A stretch of DNA of 64,000 nucleotides from DATGLG01 sp035294245 (GTDB lineage Bacteria > Pseudomonadota > Alphaproteobacteria > JACZXZ01). The notes under the pieces are model-generated. The model was given only the letters and a program-made list of their open reading frames with translations, was not told the origin of the DNA and did not search any database. Both the position numbers and the translations under genes were made by a program. Position 1 is the first letter of the stretch. Each line of letters opens with the position of its first letter. This document shows, one piece after another, positions 47,112 to 55,383 of this stretch. The stretch lies in the NCBI GenBank assembly GCA_035294245.1, contig DATGLG010000037.1, positions 9,734-73,733 of the forward strand, in the 5' to 3' direction.

Positions 47112-48773
47112 GTGGTGCCCAAGGGCATCACGAAGATCGCCGGTTTGGCGGTGCTCCTATTTGGTATAGCGATAGCGCCGACGGCTTGGGCCCAGGCCAT
47201 CGCTCCGCAGCCGAATGCCGGCGCCATCCAGAACCAGATGAATCGGCAACAGCAGCGCTTGCAGCAGCAGCAGCCCGAAGTGCCGTCCGGGCCGCCCATC
47301 ACCGGCGGCCAACAGGTCCCGGCACCCCCGATCACGGGACCTGGGCCGAGCTTTCATCTCAACGGCATCCAGTTCAACGAGTCCGCCTTCCTGAGCAAGG
47401 ACGAGCTGAGCAAGATCACCGCACCCTATGTCGGGCACGAGGTCAATTTCGCCGACTTGCAAAAGATCGTCGCGGCCATCAACGAGCTTTACAAGCAGAA
47501 GGAGATCATCACCGCCAGCGCCGTGCTGCCGCCGCAGCGGATCGAAAACGGCGTCGTCAAGATCGATCTGGTGGAAGGCAAGCTCGGCCAGGCGCGTGTG
47601 GAAGGCAATACCTACACGAACGGGGACTACATCACCGATCGCATGCCGCTTGAGACGGGTAAGACCGTCAATGTGCCTGCCCTCAAGGACAGCATCATCT
47701 ATTTCAACCGGACGAATGATATGCAGGTGCGGGCGGCGCTCCAGCCTGGGGCCGCGTTTGGCCAGACCGATGTTCAGCTTGCGGTTCAGGAGCCGCAGCA
47801 GAACACCCTGGACGTGTTTTATGACAATGAAGGAGTGGACAGCACCGGCCAGAACGAGCTCGGCTTCTTCTTCCGGCGCATCGGCACGCTCGGCATCGAT
47901 GACCGCTTGACCGCCTATATGACGGGCGCCCCGGAATCGGCCAGCATCAATGGCAGCGTCTCCTACAACCTTCCGATCGACGAGGAAGGAGACCGCATCG
48001 GCGCCAGCTATACCCGCGACTATATCCAGGTCATCCAGGGCCCGTTCAAGTCACTGGCGATAACCGGCCGCTCCCAAACGGGTGCTCTGAACTTCAGCCA
48101 TCCCTTCTTGGCGCGAGAGGACTGGGTCTTGCTCGGAAACGCTTCGGCCTCCGAGACCGTCACCAACACCTTCACGACGGATGTTCAGACGACCTACGAC
48201 ACGGTCCAGAAAGGGACCTGGGGCCTAAGCCTGACCCATACCGGGGAAGGCCATGCGATCACCGTCTCTCAGGATGTCTCTTACGCTCATGCCCATGACG
48301 GCATCCTGGCGACCGTCGACGATTTCTTCCTCTATAACGGCTCTCTCAATGCCTATGTAAATCTCATTCAAGGCTTCACGGGCACGATCTATATGGGCTG
48401 GCAGTACACTGATGAGGCTTCGCTGCCGGCGGACCAGCTCTTCCAGATTGGCGGCCCGACAACGGTGCGCGGCTACGAGGCCGATGTCCTCTCCGGCACG
48501 CGCGGCTATTATCTCCAGATGGAGCTGCATCATAATCTCAAGCCGATCGCCGAGCAGCTACAGGACGTGGACGGCTACGGCTTCATCGATAACGGCACCG
48601 TCTTCAATCGCTTCCCGGCGCAGAAGGGGATGACCTCGATCGGCATGGGCTTCAACTGGAATTTCCGTCAGCTCACGACGGCTCAGTTCTCGTTCGGCTT
48701 TCCTTTCGACAAGATCGTGGAGGGCCAGGACCGCTTCCGCATTTATGCGCGGCTCATCTGGCATGTCCTATAG
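47112..48773 (+). CDS. TpsB outer-membrane transporter (ShlB/FhaC/HecB family)
   Basis: About 553 aa. Signal peptide (GLAVLLFGIAIAPTAWAQ), H1-type plug motif, Pro-rich linker, first POTRA domain (FHLNGIQFNESAFLSKDEL), second POTRA (VVKIDLVEGKLGQARVEGNTYTNG), then a 16-strand-type barrel with the conserved L6 motif VRGYEADVLSG and C-terminal strand ending RLIWHVL. It exports the giant exoprotein across the outer membrane. Start chosen at GTG 47112, which has GGAGGGGGG just upstream and yields a normal signal peptide; ATG 47088 is possible. Confidence 0.92.
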   Translation: MVPKGITKIAGLAVLLFGIAIAPTAWAQAIAPQPNAGAIQNQMNRQQQRLQQQQPEVPSGPPITGGQQVPAPPITGPGPSFHLNGIQFNESAFLSKDELSKITAPYVGHEVNFADLQKIVAAINELYKQKEIITASAVLPPQRIENGVVKIDLVEGKLGQARVEGNTYTNGDYITDRMPLETGKTVNVPALKDSIIYFNRTNDMQVRAALQPGAAFGQTDVQLAVQEPQQNTLDVFYDNEGVDSTGQNELGFFFRRIGTLGIDDRLTAYMTGAPESASINGSVSYNLPIDEEGDRIGASYTRDYIQVIQGPFKSLAITGRSQTGALNFSHPFLAREDWVLLGNASASETVTNTFTTDVQTTYDTVQKGTWGLSLTHTGEGHAITVSQDVSYAHAHDGILATVDDFFLYNGSLNAYVNLIQGFTGTIYMGWQYTDEASLPADQLFQIGGPTTVRGYEADVLSGTRGYYLQMELHHNLKPIAEQLQDVDGYGFIDNGTVFNRFPAQKGMTSIGMGFNWNFRQLTTAQFSFGFPFDKIVEGQDRFRIYARLIWHVL

Positions 48774-48778
48774 GCCGC

Positions 48779-48829
48779 GACCTTAACGGCCAGCATAGGT
48801 CGTGACCTTGACGGCCAGCGCCCTGCGGA
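48779..48829. repeat. short direct repeat after the TpsB gene
   Basis: CGACCTTAACGGCCAGC (from 48779) recurs as TGACCTTGACGGCCAGC (from about 48804), within the convergent gap between tpsB and the next gene. No T-tract. Function unknown; could be a scar of slippage. Confidence 0.45.
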
Positions 48830-48834
48830 GTCGG

Positions 48835-49266
48835 TTATCGCTCGTCCCCGACGGAAGAGGCGCCTTGAGCCTTGGCCTCTCGTGCATGGGCACGATCTGC
48901 GACCATCTCGACCGCCGGATTGTTCTCGGCATGAAGCCCATGGGTCGCCGCAGCGACGTCGCCGTCCGCAGCTGGCACGATCTCGACGATGCCATCGCGG
49001 ATTTCGAGGCCGCCGCCGACTTCCATGCCGGCGATGTTGACGGCGCCGCGAAAGACGGTCTGCTGATCGGCCTGGCGCAGCCGCGCAATCTCCACGGGAT
49101 CGCCGCTGCTCCGGATTGAGATAACCCCTCCCGGTATAACAGGGACGTCCTTAATATTCGAGATGTGATTGCCAGCTGCCGGGCCACCAGCCTCTGCAGC
49201 CTGACCGCAGAAAAGCAGTATGGACATGGCGGCAATCGCGAAAGCTACCTGCTTGCAGTCGCGCAT
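48835..49266 (-). CDS. small secreted protein of unknown function
   Basis: 143 aa. Signal peptide (VAFAIAAMSILLFCGQAAEAG), then a beta-rich segment (GGVISIRSSGDPVEIARLRQADQQTVFRGAV, MEVGGGLEIRDGIVEIVP) and a charged, probably disordered tail. AGGGAGAG lies 6 bases before the ATG. The alternating Gly/hydrophobic segment recalls beta-solenoid strands of adhesins, but I recognise no family. It is convergent with tpsB and next to a PilZ gene. Confidence 0.65.
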   Translation of the reverse strand: MRDCKQVAFAIAAMSILLFCGQAAEAGGPAAGNHISNIKDVPVIPGGVISIRSSGDPVEIARLRQADQQTVFRGAVNIAGMEVGGGLEIRDGIVEIVPAADGDVAAATHGLHAENNPAVEMVADRAHAREAKAQGASSVGDER

Positions 49267-49343
49267 GGCACTCTCCCTGAATAGCCATCAGGGCTCACAT
49301 TGCGCGCCAATTTTGAAGATAGTCTTAACGTTGCGGAGCGCGA

Positions 49344-49682
49344 CTATTGCTGCGGCTCGGCGTGACCCGCCATCAGGTTGCAGAGCTGCCTCATGAATTC
49401 GATGAACTGCTCCTTATGGAAGAATTGCAGGGCGATTCCAAGATCCTCTCCCTTGCGGATGATATGCCCCAAGGTGGGCGGAAATTTGGGGATGCGCAAT
49501 TCCACGCTGGTGCCGATTTGCAGCGACCGGTGGAACTCGCGGGACGCGATCTGCAGATAGGCGCCTCCGATCGAGATGTCCCGAAGAGTGCCCTCGAATA
49601 CCTGGCCCGAGGCGAGCAGCGTCGCCGAAACCTCGATTTGCACACGAGCACGAGGAAAAGCTCTCCGCTTGATTGCGGTCAT
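49344..49682 (-). CDS. PilZ domain protein
   Basis: 112 aa, essentially one PilZ domain. The c-di-GMP binding motifs are present: RRAFPRAR near the N-terminus (RxxxR type) and DISIGGAYL (D/NxSxxG). It should sense c-di-GMP, the usual switch for adhesion and polysaccharide synthesis, which fits its position between an adhesin locus and exopolysaccharide genes. Confidence 0.88.
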   Translation of the reverse strand: MTAIKRRAFPRARVQIEVSATLLASGQVFEGTLRDISIGGAYLQIASREFHRSLQIGTSVELRIPKFPPTLGHIIRKGEDLGIALQFFHKEQFIEFMRQLCNLMAGHAEPQQ

Positions 49683-49846
49683 AGGAATCAGCCCAGCAGC
49701 TATCCGTTGTTCTTCCCGGCGTCCGATTGCAACCCAATGCTGCCGTCAATGACGACATCGGGCCAAGATGCCATGAGCTTACTACCAAATATTAACCTGT
49801 CCCTGACGAAAATCTTCGGCGGCTTTGCAGGCATCCCGAGCGATTG

Positions 49847-50227
49847 ATGGGCCATGCTGCCAAAAAAATGGCCGGTGCAGAGAATTCAGTCAGCGCAGAC
49901 TCGCGCTTGGCCGATGTCGTGACGCGACTTTACGAGGCCCTGGCACGACAGCCAGGCGGCAAGATCCGCCATGCGCGAACGGCAAAGCTGCTAAAGGCCG
50001 GCTTGATCAAGATGAGCCAAAAGCTGGTGGAGGAGGCGGCGGAAGTTGCGATCGATGCGGTTCGCGAGAAGCGAGGGGGTGTCATTAACGAAAGCGCCGA
50101 TTTGCTCTATCACCTCGTGGTGTTGTGGTATGCGAGCGGCATTTCCCCCGCTGAGATCGCCGCCGAGATGAGCAGGCGGGAGCAATTGTTCGGGCTCGCC
50201 GAGAAATTGCCGAAAGCGCCGTCGTAA
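49847..50227 (+). CDS. hisE: phosphoribosyl-ATP diphosphatase
   Basis: About 126 aa (ATG 49847; another ATG at 49868). The MazG-like helical fold of HisE is visible: KLLKAGLIKMSQKLVEEAAEVAIDAV with the metal-binding EExxE, then NESADLLYHLVVLW. It catalyses the second step of histidine synthesis (PR-ATP to PR-AMP). The usual neighbours hisF and hisA are absent, so it is a detached copy; I cannot tell whether it is the only one in the genome. Confidence 0.85.
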   Translation: MGHAAKKMAGAENSVSADSRLADVVTRLYEALARQPGGKIRHARTAKLLKAGLIKMSQKLVEEAAEVAIDAVREKRGGVINESADLLYHLVVLWYASGISPAEIAAEMSRREQLFGLAEKLPKAPS

Positions 50228-50319
50228 GAGCGGCTCTCCCGACATCTCTGCGCCGCCATGCAACCTTGTGTAAACTGCGCCGACGCGCAGCCACACATCT
50301 TTGCATGGCAATGACGGCG

Positions 50320-50502
50320 TTATAGGACGAACCCAGCCTCTCGCACGAGAAACGAGATCAGCAGATAGATGGCGGCCCAGCCGAGCGTCGAACCAATTAT
50401 CCACGCCGACAAGGCCATCTGCGGTGAGAGGTGGCGTGTTTTGTGCAGCTGGTACGGCCTTGTCCCCAGCCTCCGGACGTCGCAGCGGTCGTCGTCAGGC
50501 AT
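50320..50502 (-). CDS. 60-aa single-span membrane protein, WIIGS family copy A
   Basis: A polar N-terminus of about 30 residues leads to one membrane segment (SAWIIGSTLGWAAIYLLISF) and a short tail. The ATG at 50502 has a strong GAGGGGGAAAAA just before it; longer in-frame readings upstream are basic and not supported. The transmembrane part closely matches the small protein at 53848-54012. No known family. Confidence 0.7.
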   Translation of the reverse strand: MPDDDRCDVRRLGTRPYQLHKTRHLSPQMALSAWIIGSTLGWAAIYLLISFLVREAGFVL

Positions 50503-50952
50503 TTTTTCCCCCTCATTGGCGTTTCGCCTTTGTAGCTTGACGCGACGAAACCTTCGCTCTGCCTTCAAGCAATTTTTGTGCCTATTAACAACTCTCAAAA
50601 AAAACAATAGTTTAGAAATAGAAAGCCGCAAGAATTAACCATCCTTGTCAAGTAAAGTTTACATGACTGGATTGTCGATTGTCAGATAACGGTAAGAAAT
50701 AAGTAAGAACCAAGAAAATCTCACCTGGAATGCACGAAGATGGGATGGAGGTCGCGGCCCGTTACCGCGCGGGGCCGTAGCGGCTTTTCGTGCATCTCCA
50801 CCACCCGTGCGGGAAAGCTGCGTGGGCCATTACCTTTTGTAAATCTTCAATTGGCATGCTCGCTTGACTTGACAGCGAATATATTCGCGTCAGGGTGCGC
50901 CGGGTCGGACCGGTAGTCCCAAAAAATTTTGCTCGTTATAGGCCCGGAGCCG
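50503..50952. other. intergenic region with palindrome
   Basis: 450 bp. The left 200 bp are A/T-rich and probably hold the promoter of the leftward small membrane protein. A GC-rich hairpin (CGGCCC..GGGCCG, about 50757-50780) lies mid-way. On the right the exact 14-base palindrome GCGAATATATTCGC at 50875-50888 could be an operator for the next gene. No gene seen. Confidence 0.5.
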
Positions 50953-51381
50953 ATGGCATATCAGGAGGATTTGAAGGAAAAGGCGGGTGCACGGCTCGCG
51001 GAAGAGATCGAGTCTTCCGATCCTCTTTGCGGGACCGCACTCGATTTTGCGCGGCGGACGGGGGAAGCCGATACCCTCGGCGCGATCGTCGAGCTGCAGC
51101 GCGTCGAGCTGACGCGGCTGCTGCAGGAAAACAAGCAGCTGAGCAATCGCGTCGACAATCTGATCAAGCTGCATGAGCGCGAGCAGGTTCTTCGCCAGCA
51201 GACGCTGCTCGCGCTTCACCGCTTATCGGAAGAGATGAGCCGCCTGAGCAGCGGCGCCGACGAGACCCGGGCCGCGCCTCGGCACCCTCGGTCCGGAATG
51301 CGGGAAGCCTCACCTCCAGCAACGAATCTCAAGGCGGCGCTGTTGCAGCTGGTCAACCTTCTGGAGCAGAAGAGGGCGTGA
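50953..51381 (+). CDS. coiled-coil protein of unknown function
   Basis: About 142 aa. No signal peptide. Residues 50-105 are a long amphipathic helix (LGAIVELQRVELTRLLQEN, LSNRVDNLIKLHEREQVLRQ) predicted coiled coil; a disordered linker and a short C-terminal helix (LKAALLQLVNLLEQKRA) follow. ATG at 50953 has CGGAG 6 bases upstream. The gap of about 100 bp to the GDP-mannose gene allows co-transcription. Family not recognised. Confidence 0.65.
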   Translation: MAYQEDLKEKAGARLAEEIESSDPLCGTALDFARRTGEADTLGAIVELQRVELTRLLQENKQLSNRVDNLIKLHEREQVLRQQTLLALHRLSEEMSRLSSGADETRAAPRHPRSGMREASPPATNLKAALLQLVNLLEQKRA

Positions 51382-51481
51382 CCGCCGCATAGTGCGACCG
51401 CCGCGCCGGGGGAGGTGGCCGTAATGTCAGCCGCTCGGTTCCGTGCTAGTCTTCCGGTGCCGTTCACAAAAGGGGAAATCG

Positions 51482-52909
51482 ATGGCGGGAAAGATATACC
51501 CGGTCATTCTGTCGGGAGGATCGGGCATGCGGCTCTGGCCGCTCTCCCGTCGCGCTTATCCCAAACATTTGTTGCCGTTGGCCTCGGAACGGAGCCTGCT
51601 TCAGGACACGGCACTGCGCGTATCGGACGGCAGGATTTTCGAGAAACCCGTCTTTGTCGCCAACGAGGCCTATCGCTTCGTCATTGGCGAACAGTTGCAG
51701 GCCGTCGGCGTCGTTCCTCGCACCATCATGCTCGAGCCGGTCGGCCGCAATACGGCGCCGGCGATCACGGCGGCGGCCTTGGTGCTCTCACGCGAAGTTC
51801 CAGAGGCGCTGGTGCTCGTCTTGCCCTCGGATCACGTCATCGAGAACACGGAAGCGTTCCTGACCGCCACGGCAATGGCCGCCGATGCGGCGCGGCGCGG
51901 CGCGATCGTGACCTTCGGGATCACACCCAAATCACCCGAGACCGGCTATGGCTATATCAAGTCGGCGGCGGCGATTGCAGGGAGCCCTGGTTGCTTCTCG
52001 GTCGCCCGCTTCATCGAGAAGCCGGACCGAACAAGGGCGCAGGCCCTGCTTTCCGAAGGCGGTCACTTCTGGAACAGCGGGATGTTTCTCTTCCGCGCCG
52101 ACCGTTACCTCGCCGAAGTCGAGGAATTCGCCCCTGATGTCGCTGCGGCGTGCCGCGCGGCCTTGGCAGAGAGCTCACGCGATCTCGATTTTCTGCGCCT
52201 CGGCGAGCAGGCTTTTGCCAAATCGCCGTCGATCTCGATCGACTACGCCGTCATGGAGCATACGCGTGCGGCCGCAGTCGTGCCCGCCGATATGGGATGG
52301 AGCGATGTCGGCTCCTGGTCCGCCCTTTGGGCGATCGGGCGCAAGGATGGCCAGAGCAACGTGACGGTCGGGAGCGTCGTCACGCGCGACGTCCGCAACA
52401 GCTATATTCGCGCAGATAGGCATCTCGTCGCGGCGGTCGGCATCGAGAGCCTCGTCGTCGTCGTCACCGATGATGCTGTGCTCCTCGCCGGCAAGGATCG
52501 CACCGAGGAGGTGAAGGCGCTTGTCGAGGAGCTCGAGCGGAGGGGCCAGCCTGAGGCGGTGCTGCATTCCAAGGTGCACCGGCCATGGGGCAGCTATCAG
52601 CAAATCGATGTCGGCCCGCGCTTTCAAGTCAAGCGCATCACTGTGAAGCCAGGGGCGAAGCTCTCCCTGCAAAAACACGCGAAGCGGGCGGAGCATTGGG
52701 TGGTGGTGCGCGGAACGGCGCGCGTAACGATCGACGATCGGATATTCGAGTTGCATGAGAACCAATCCACCTATGTGCCGCTCGGCTCCGTGCATCGCCT
52801 GGAAAACCCGTCGGATGCGCCTCTGGACATCATCGAAGTGCAAACCGGAAGTTATCTCGGCGAAGACGACATCGTTCGACTTGACGATGTTTATGGAAGA
52901 GCGGGATGA
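51482..52909 (+). CDS. manC: mannose-1-phosphate guanylyltransferase / mannose-6-phosphate isomerase
   Basis: About 475 aa, bifunctional type II layout. The N-terminal nucleotidyltransferase has VILSGGSGMRLWPLSRRAYPK (GxGxR loop) and PSDHVIEN; the C-terminal cupin isomerase has HRPWGSYQQIDVG and HKR-type EHWVVVRGTARV with STYVPLGSVHRLENP. It makes GDP-mannose for exopolysaccharide or lipopolysaccharide. ATG at 51482 follows AGGGGAAAT; the frame extends to 51443 without support. It probably feeds the EpsB-type polymer pathway 8 kb away. Confidence 0.93.
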   Translation: MAGKIYPVILSGGSGMRLWPLSRRAYPKHLLPLASERSLLQDTALRVSDGRIFEKPVFVANEAYRFVIGEQLQAVGVVPRTIMLEPVGRNTAPAITAAALVLSREVPEALVLVLPSDHVIENTEAFLTATAMAADAARRGAIVTFGITPKSPETGYGYIKSAAAIAGSPGCFSVARFIEKPDRTRAQALLSEGGHFWNSGMFLFRADRYLAEVEEFAPDVAAACRAALAESSRDLDFLRLGEQAFAKSPSISIDYAVMEHTRAAAVVPADMGWSDVGSWSALWAIGRKDGQSNVTVGSVVTRDVRNSYIRADRHLVAAVGIESLVVVVTDDAVLLAGKDRTEEVKALVEELERRGQPEAVLHSKVHRPWGSYQQIDVGPRFQVKRITVKPGAKLSLQKHAKRAEHWVVVRGTARVTIDDRIFELHENQSTYVPLGSVHRLENPSDAPLDIIEVQTGSYLGEDDIVRLDDVYGRAG

Positions 52910-52970
52910 TCCCGCCGCTCATTCACCTGCGGCCGAGAAGCGCGTCCCTACGCTTCCGGATGCCGCTCGG

Positions 52971-53046
52971 GGGCGGTTAGCTCAGTTGGTAGAGCGCCTG
53001 CTTTACACGCAGGAGGTCGGTGGTTCGATCCCATCGCCGCCCACCA
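52971..53046 (+). tRNA. tRNA-Val (anticodon TAC)
   Basis: 76 nt. GGGCGGT pairs with GCCGCCC, D arm GCTC..GAGC, anticodon stem CCTGC/GCAGG enclosing TTTACAC with TAC, T loop GTTCGATCC, encoded CCA. A hairpin (GAGCGGGA-tga-TCCCGCcGCTC, 52898-52920) over the manC stop separates it from manC. Confidence 0.96.
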
Positions 53047-53251
53047 TCGCTGCCACGGCGATTTGATTCCATCCAATGAGCGCCCATCAGGGCAGTGCCC
53101 ACTGCTGCGGCGCAGGCCCTCACCAGGATCGCAAGCTGGAAGTGACGGCAATCACTGACCGTCCGACGGGAAAAGTGTCAATTGGTCCGGAATTCAAGGG
53201 CGGGCTTCTCGTGGGCTTAATACCGCGGGGAAGCCGCTAGGGAAGGTCCCA

Positions 53252-53575
53252 ATGACAATGAAATATCGGCAACAGCATCAGGCAAATACCCGGCCGGATG
53301 ACGTGGGCAAGAGCGGCACACCCGTAGATTGCGCAACATGTCTCACGAGCGCTTTCTGGTCTAGCGCGTTTGGCGCGCTGGCCGGAGCTATCGGCTATAC
53401 TCTTTTCGAAGGATGGGGTCACCCTCTCGCCGCCTGGACGTTGCTCGGCGCCGTCATTGCAAGCGCGGCAAGCTGGCTCACCTTTGTCCGGAGCCAAATG
53501 GCGGCTCGGCAGGGCTTCACCGAGCCCGCGATCAACGCGGTCTCTCGTCGCGAGCAGGAAGACGGCCGGATATAA
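53252..53575 (+). CDS. hypothetical two-span membrane protein
   Basis: 107 aa. A polar N-terminus with CATC is followed by two hydrophobic segments (SSAFGALAGAIGYTLF and AAWTLLGAVIASAASWLTFV) and a basic tail, so it is probably an inner-membrane hairpin. GGGAAGG lies 6 bases before ATG. No family recognised; it stands between tRNA-Val and another tiny membrane protein gene. Confidence 0.6.
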   Translation: MTMKYRQQHQANTRPDDVGKSGTPVDCATCLTSAFWSSAFGALAGAIGYTLFEGWGHPLAAWTLLGAVIASAASWLTFVRSQMAARQGFTEPAINAVSRREQEDGRI

Positions 53576-53847
53576 GGGCCCAACCCGTCGGCGTCTTCGA
53601 TTCTCAGCAAACTAGCCGCCAAGCATAACGGGCTCTCCAAAGGGTTTGCCCCGAGCACCCGGGACTAGCTGCGCGCGCCATTGCGCGACTCGGTAAATAA
53701 CAACTGGTCGCTGTTACCTGATCGACATTGTCGATTAGCTGCCGATGTTTTGTGTTAACGGTTGATTAACCAAATGCTATTATCAGCAAAAGGACTGATT
53801 CGGGAGGTGAAGCGCTTGAGTTGGTTGCCACTGAGACGGAGCAAGCT

Positions 53848-54012
53848 ATGCATCGTATCGTGGACGGCGCTAGCCAGTATTCTGACCTGCAGGATGGGCA
53901 CGAGAGCGCAGAAAAAAGGCTGGCAGCGCGTGATGCCGTTGGGATGTGGATTATCGGATCGATTGCCGGGTGGAGTATTGTCTACCTGGTCGTTTCGCTG
54001 ATTCTTGGTTGA
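53848..54012 (+). CDS. 54-aa single-span membrane protein, WIIGS family copy B
   Basis: ATG 53848 has GGAGCAAGCT upstream; a TTG at 53821 would add nine residues. A charged N-terminal region (about 30 residues) precedes the membrane segment MWIIGSIAGWSIVYLVVSLI, which ends the protein. This matches copy A (50320-50502, opposite strand) in the pattern WIIGSxxGWxxxYLxxS. Function unknown. Confidence 0.65.
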   Translation: MHRIVDGASQYSDLQDGHESAEKRLAARDAVGMWIIGSIAGWSIVYLVVSLILG

Positions 54013-54019
54013 GAAGGTC

Positions 54020-54238
54020 CTACCGGACACCCCCGAGAGGGTGGCGGCTCGCTGTCGCTCTTGCCCGATGCAGGGCGGCGAACAGGCACCACCCGATGGA
54101 GCTTCCAGCGATCGCCCCGAGAAGAGTTCCGAGCGCCATCGCCTGCGGACCCAGGGTGGGCAGTTCTAAAAAAGCGCCGAACGCGGCACCAATGGCCGCA
54201 CTTACGGTTCCGCCTATGGCGGGCGCAATCCATTTCAT
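54020..54238 (-). CDS. small glycine-zipper-like membrane protein
   Basis: 72 aa, two hydrophobic segments rich in spaced Gly/Ala (AIGGTVSAAIGAAFGAFL and LGTLLGAIAGSSIGWCLFAAL) and a basic tail. A GGGGG run lies about 6 bases before the ATG. It is convergent with copy B of the small-membrane-protein pair, 7 bp apart. Family not recognised. Confidence 0.6.
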   Translation of the reverse strand: MKWIAPAIGGTVSAAIGAAFGAFLELPTLGPQAMALGTLLGAIAGSSIGWCLFAALHRARATASRHPLGGVR

Positions 54239-54385
54239 GCTAGCCCCCTGGAAAGGACATGACGGCGCATCGTCACGCCGCCCCGATGCACGCTAGCGTC
54301 AATTTGTTAAGATTTTTATATTCGCCATTATCATAGCTGCCATTCCCCCGTATCGCAACGCTGAGCACCTCGTTTCTCCTCTTTC

Positions 54386-54415
54386 TTGATCTTAACAATC
54401 ATTAACAGGCTATAA
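54386..54415 (+). promoter_or_regulatory. candidate promoter of the ydcF-like gene
   Basis: TTGATC, 18 bases, CTATAA, within an A/T-rich section with two TTAAC repeats. It would give a leader of about 115 nt before 54537. Seen by eye only. Confidence 0.4.
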
Positions 54416-54536
54416 GGTGCGCTATGCGCGAAGGATTTCACGCCGTAACGGGCCGTTGGGGCATCCGATAGGATTGCCGCTTCCAAATCACGCCTCGCGA
54501 TCGAGACGCGGCAGCTGATCACTCCAACGGCTCATC

Positions 54537-55283
54537 ATGTCGGGATTTTCTCTTTCCTACTCCTTCCTGATGCCGCCCACGATCTTTATCGTGCTCGCCC
54601 TTGCGGGTGCCCTCGCTGCGCTCCGATGGCGCAGGCTGGGCCTCGCGATCGCCCTCGTCTCCTCATTTAGCCTTTATGTGGCCGCGACCCCCGCCTTGGC
54701 CTCATGGCTCCTGACCTATGCGGCGCGAATGCCGGCCGTAACCGCCCAGCCGCTCTCCGCAGCCCAGGCCATTATCGTCCTGGCCGGGGACATCCAGCGC
54801 GGCAATGACGCCGATATCCCGGATCGCGTCGGCGTGCTGACCCTCGACCGCCTCGCCGAGGGCGCGTATCTCTACCGCAAGCTCCGCCTCCCGGTTCTGG
54901 TCACGGGTGGACCCGTCGGGGGCTCGCACGAGCCGATCGCCGATCTCATGCGCGATACCTTGGAAGGCGAGTTTGGCGTCCCCGTCCGCTGGGAGGAGTC
55001 TCGGTCGGAGACGACATATGAAAACGCCATGTTTTCGACCCAATTGCTGGCGCGTGACGGCATATCGACGGCCATCATCGTGACCCAGGCTTGGCATATG
55101 CCGCGCGCGATCTGGTCGTTCGAAAGGGCAGGGCTCCACGCTATTCCGGCGCCCGAACTGCGGCCCCATCATAAGCCCCTCGAGCTCATCGACCTGCTGC
55201 CGACGGCCGCAGCCTTCCACGACAGCTTTCTCGCCCTCCACGAGATCCTGGGCGGCATCTATTACCGCTGGCGTTATGGGTGA
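54537..55283 (+). CDS. YdcF/DUF218 family membrane-anchored protein
   Basis: 248 aa. Two N-terminal membrane segments, then a DUF218 Rossmann-like domain: AIIVLAGDIQRGND, RLAEGAYLYRKLRLPVLVTGG, the hallmark ESRSETTYENA and VTQAWHMPRA. Family members (ElyC, SanA, YdcF) act in envelope and peptidoglycan/undecaprenyl homeostasis. In this location an envelope or polysaccharide role is likely. Confidence 0.88.
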   Translation: MSGFSLSYSFLMPPTIFIVLALAGALAALRWRRLGLAIALVSSFSLYVAATPALASWLLTYAARMPAVTAQPLSAAQAIIVLAGDIQRGNDADIPDRVGVLTLDRLAEGAYLYRKLRLPVLVTGGPVGGSHEPIADLMRDTLEGEFGVPVRWEESRSETTYENAMFSTQLLARDGISTAIIVTQAWHMPRAIWSFERAGLHAIPAPELRPHHKPLELIDLLPTAAAFHDSFLALHEILGGIYYRWRYG

Positions 55284-55331
55284 GGAGCAGCGCGGCGCGC
55301 CGGTGGGCGGGATGCGAGCCAATCCGGATAA

Positions 55332-55357
55332 GAAAAGCCCCGCAGATCATGCGGGGC
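55332..55357 (-). terminator. Rho-independent terminator of the PEP-CTERM gene
   Basis: Read leftward, an eight-base stem GCCCCGCA/TGCGGGGC with a five-base loop is followed directly by TTTTCT. It lies about 25 bp past the PEP-CTERM stop codon and also separates it from the convergent ydcF-like gene. Confidence 0.8.
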
Positions 55358-55383
55358 GAATTTCACCACGAAGTCGACCACTG

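Noticed and set aside
29861..53046. tRNA genes as integration sites of a genomic island
   Set aside because: No integrase and no repeated tRNA 3' end found between or beside them.
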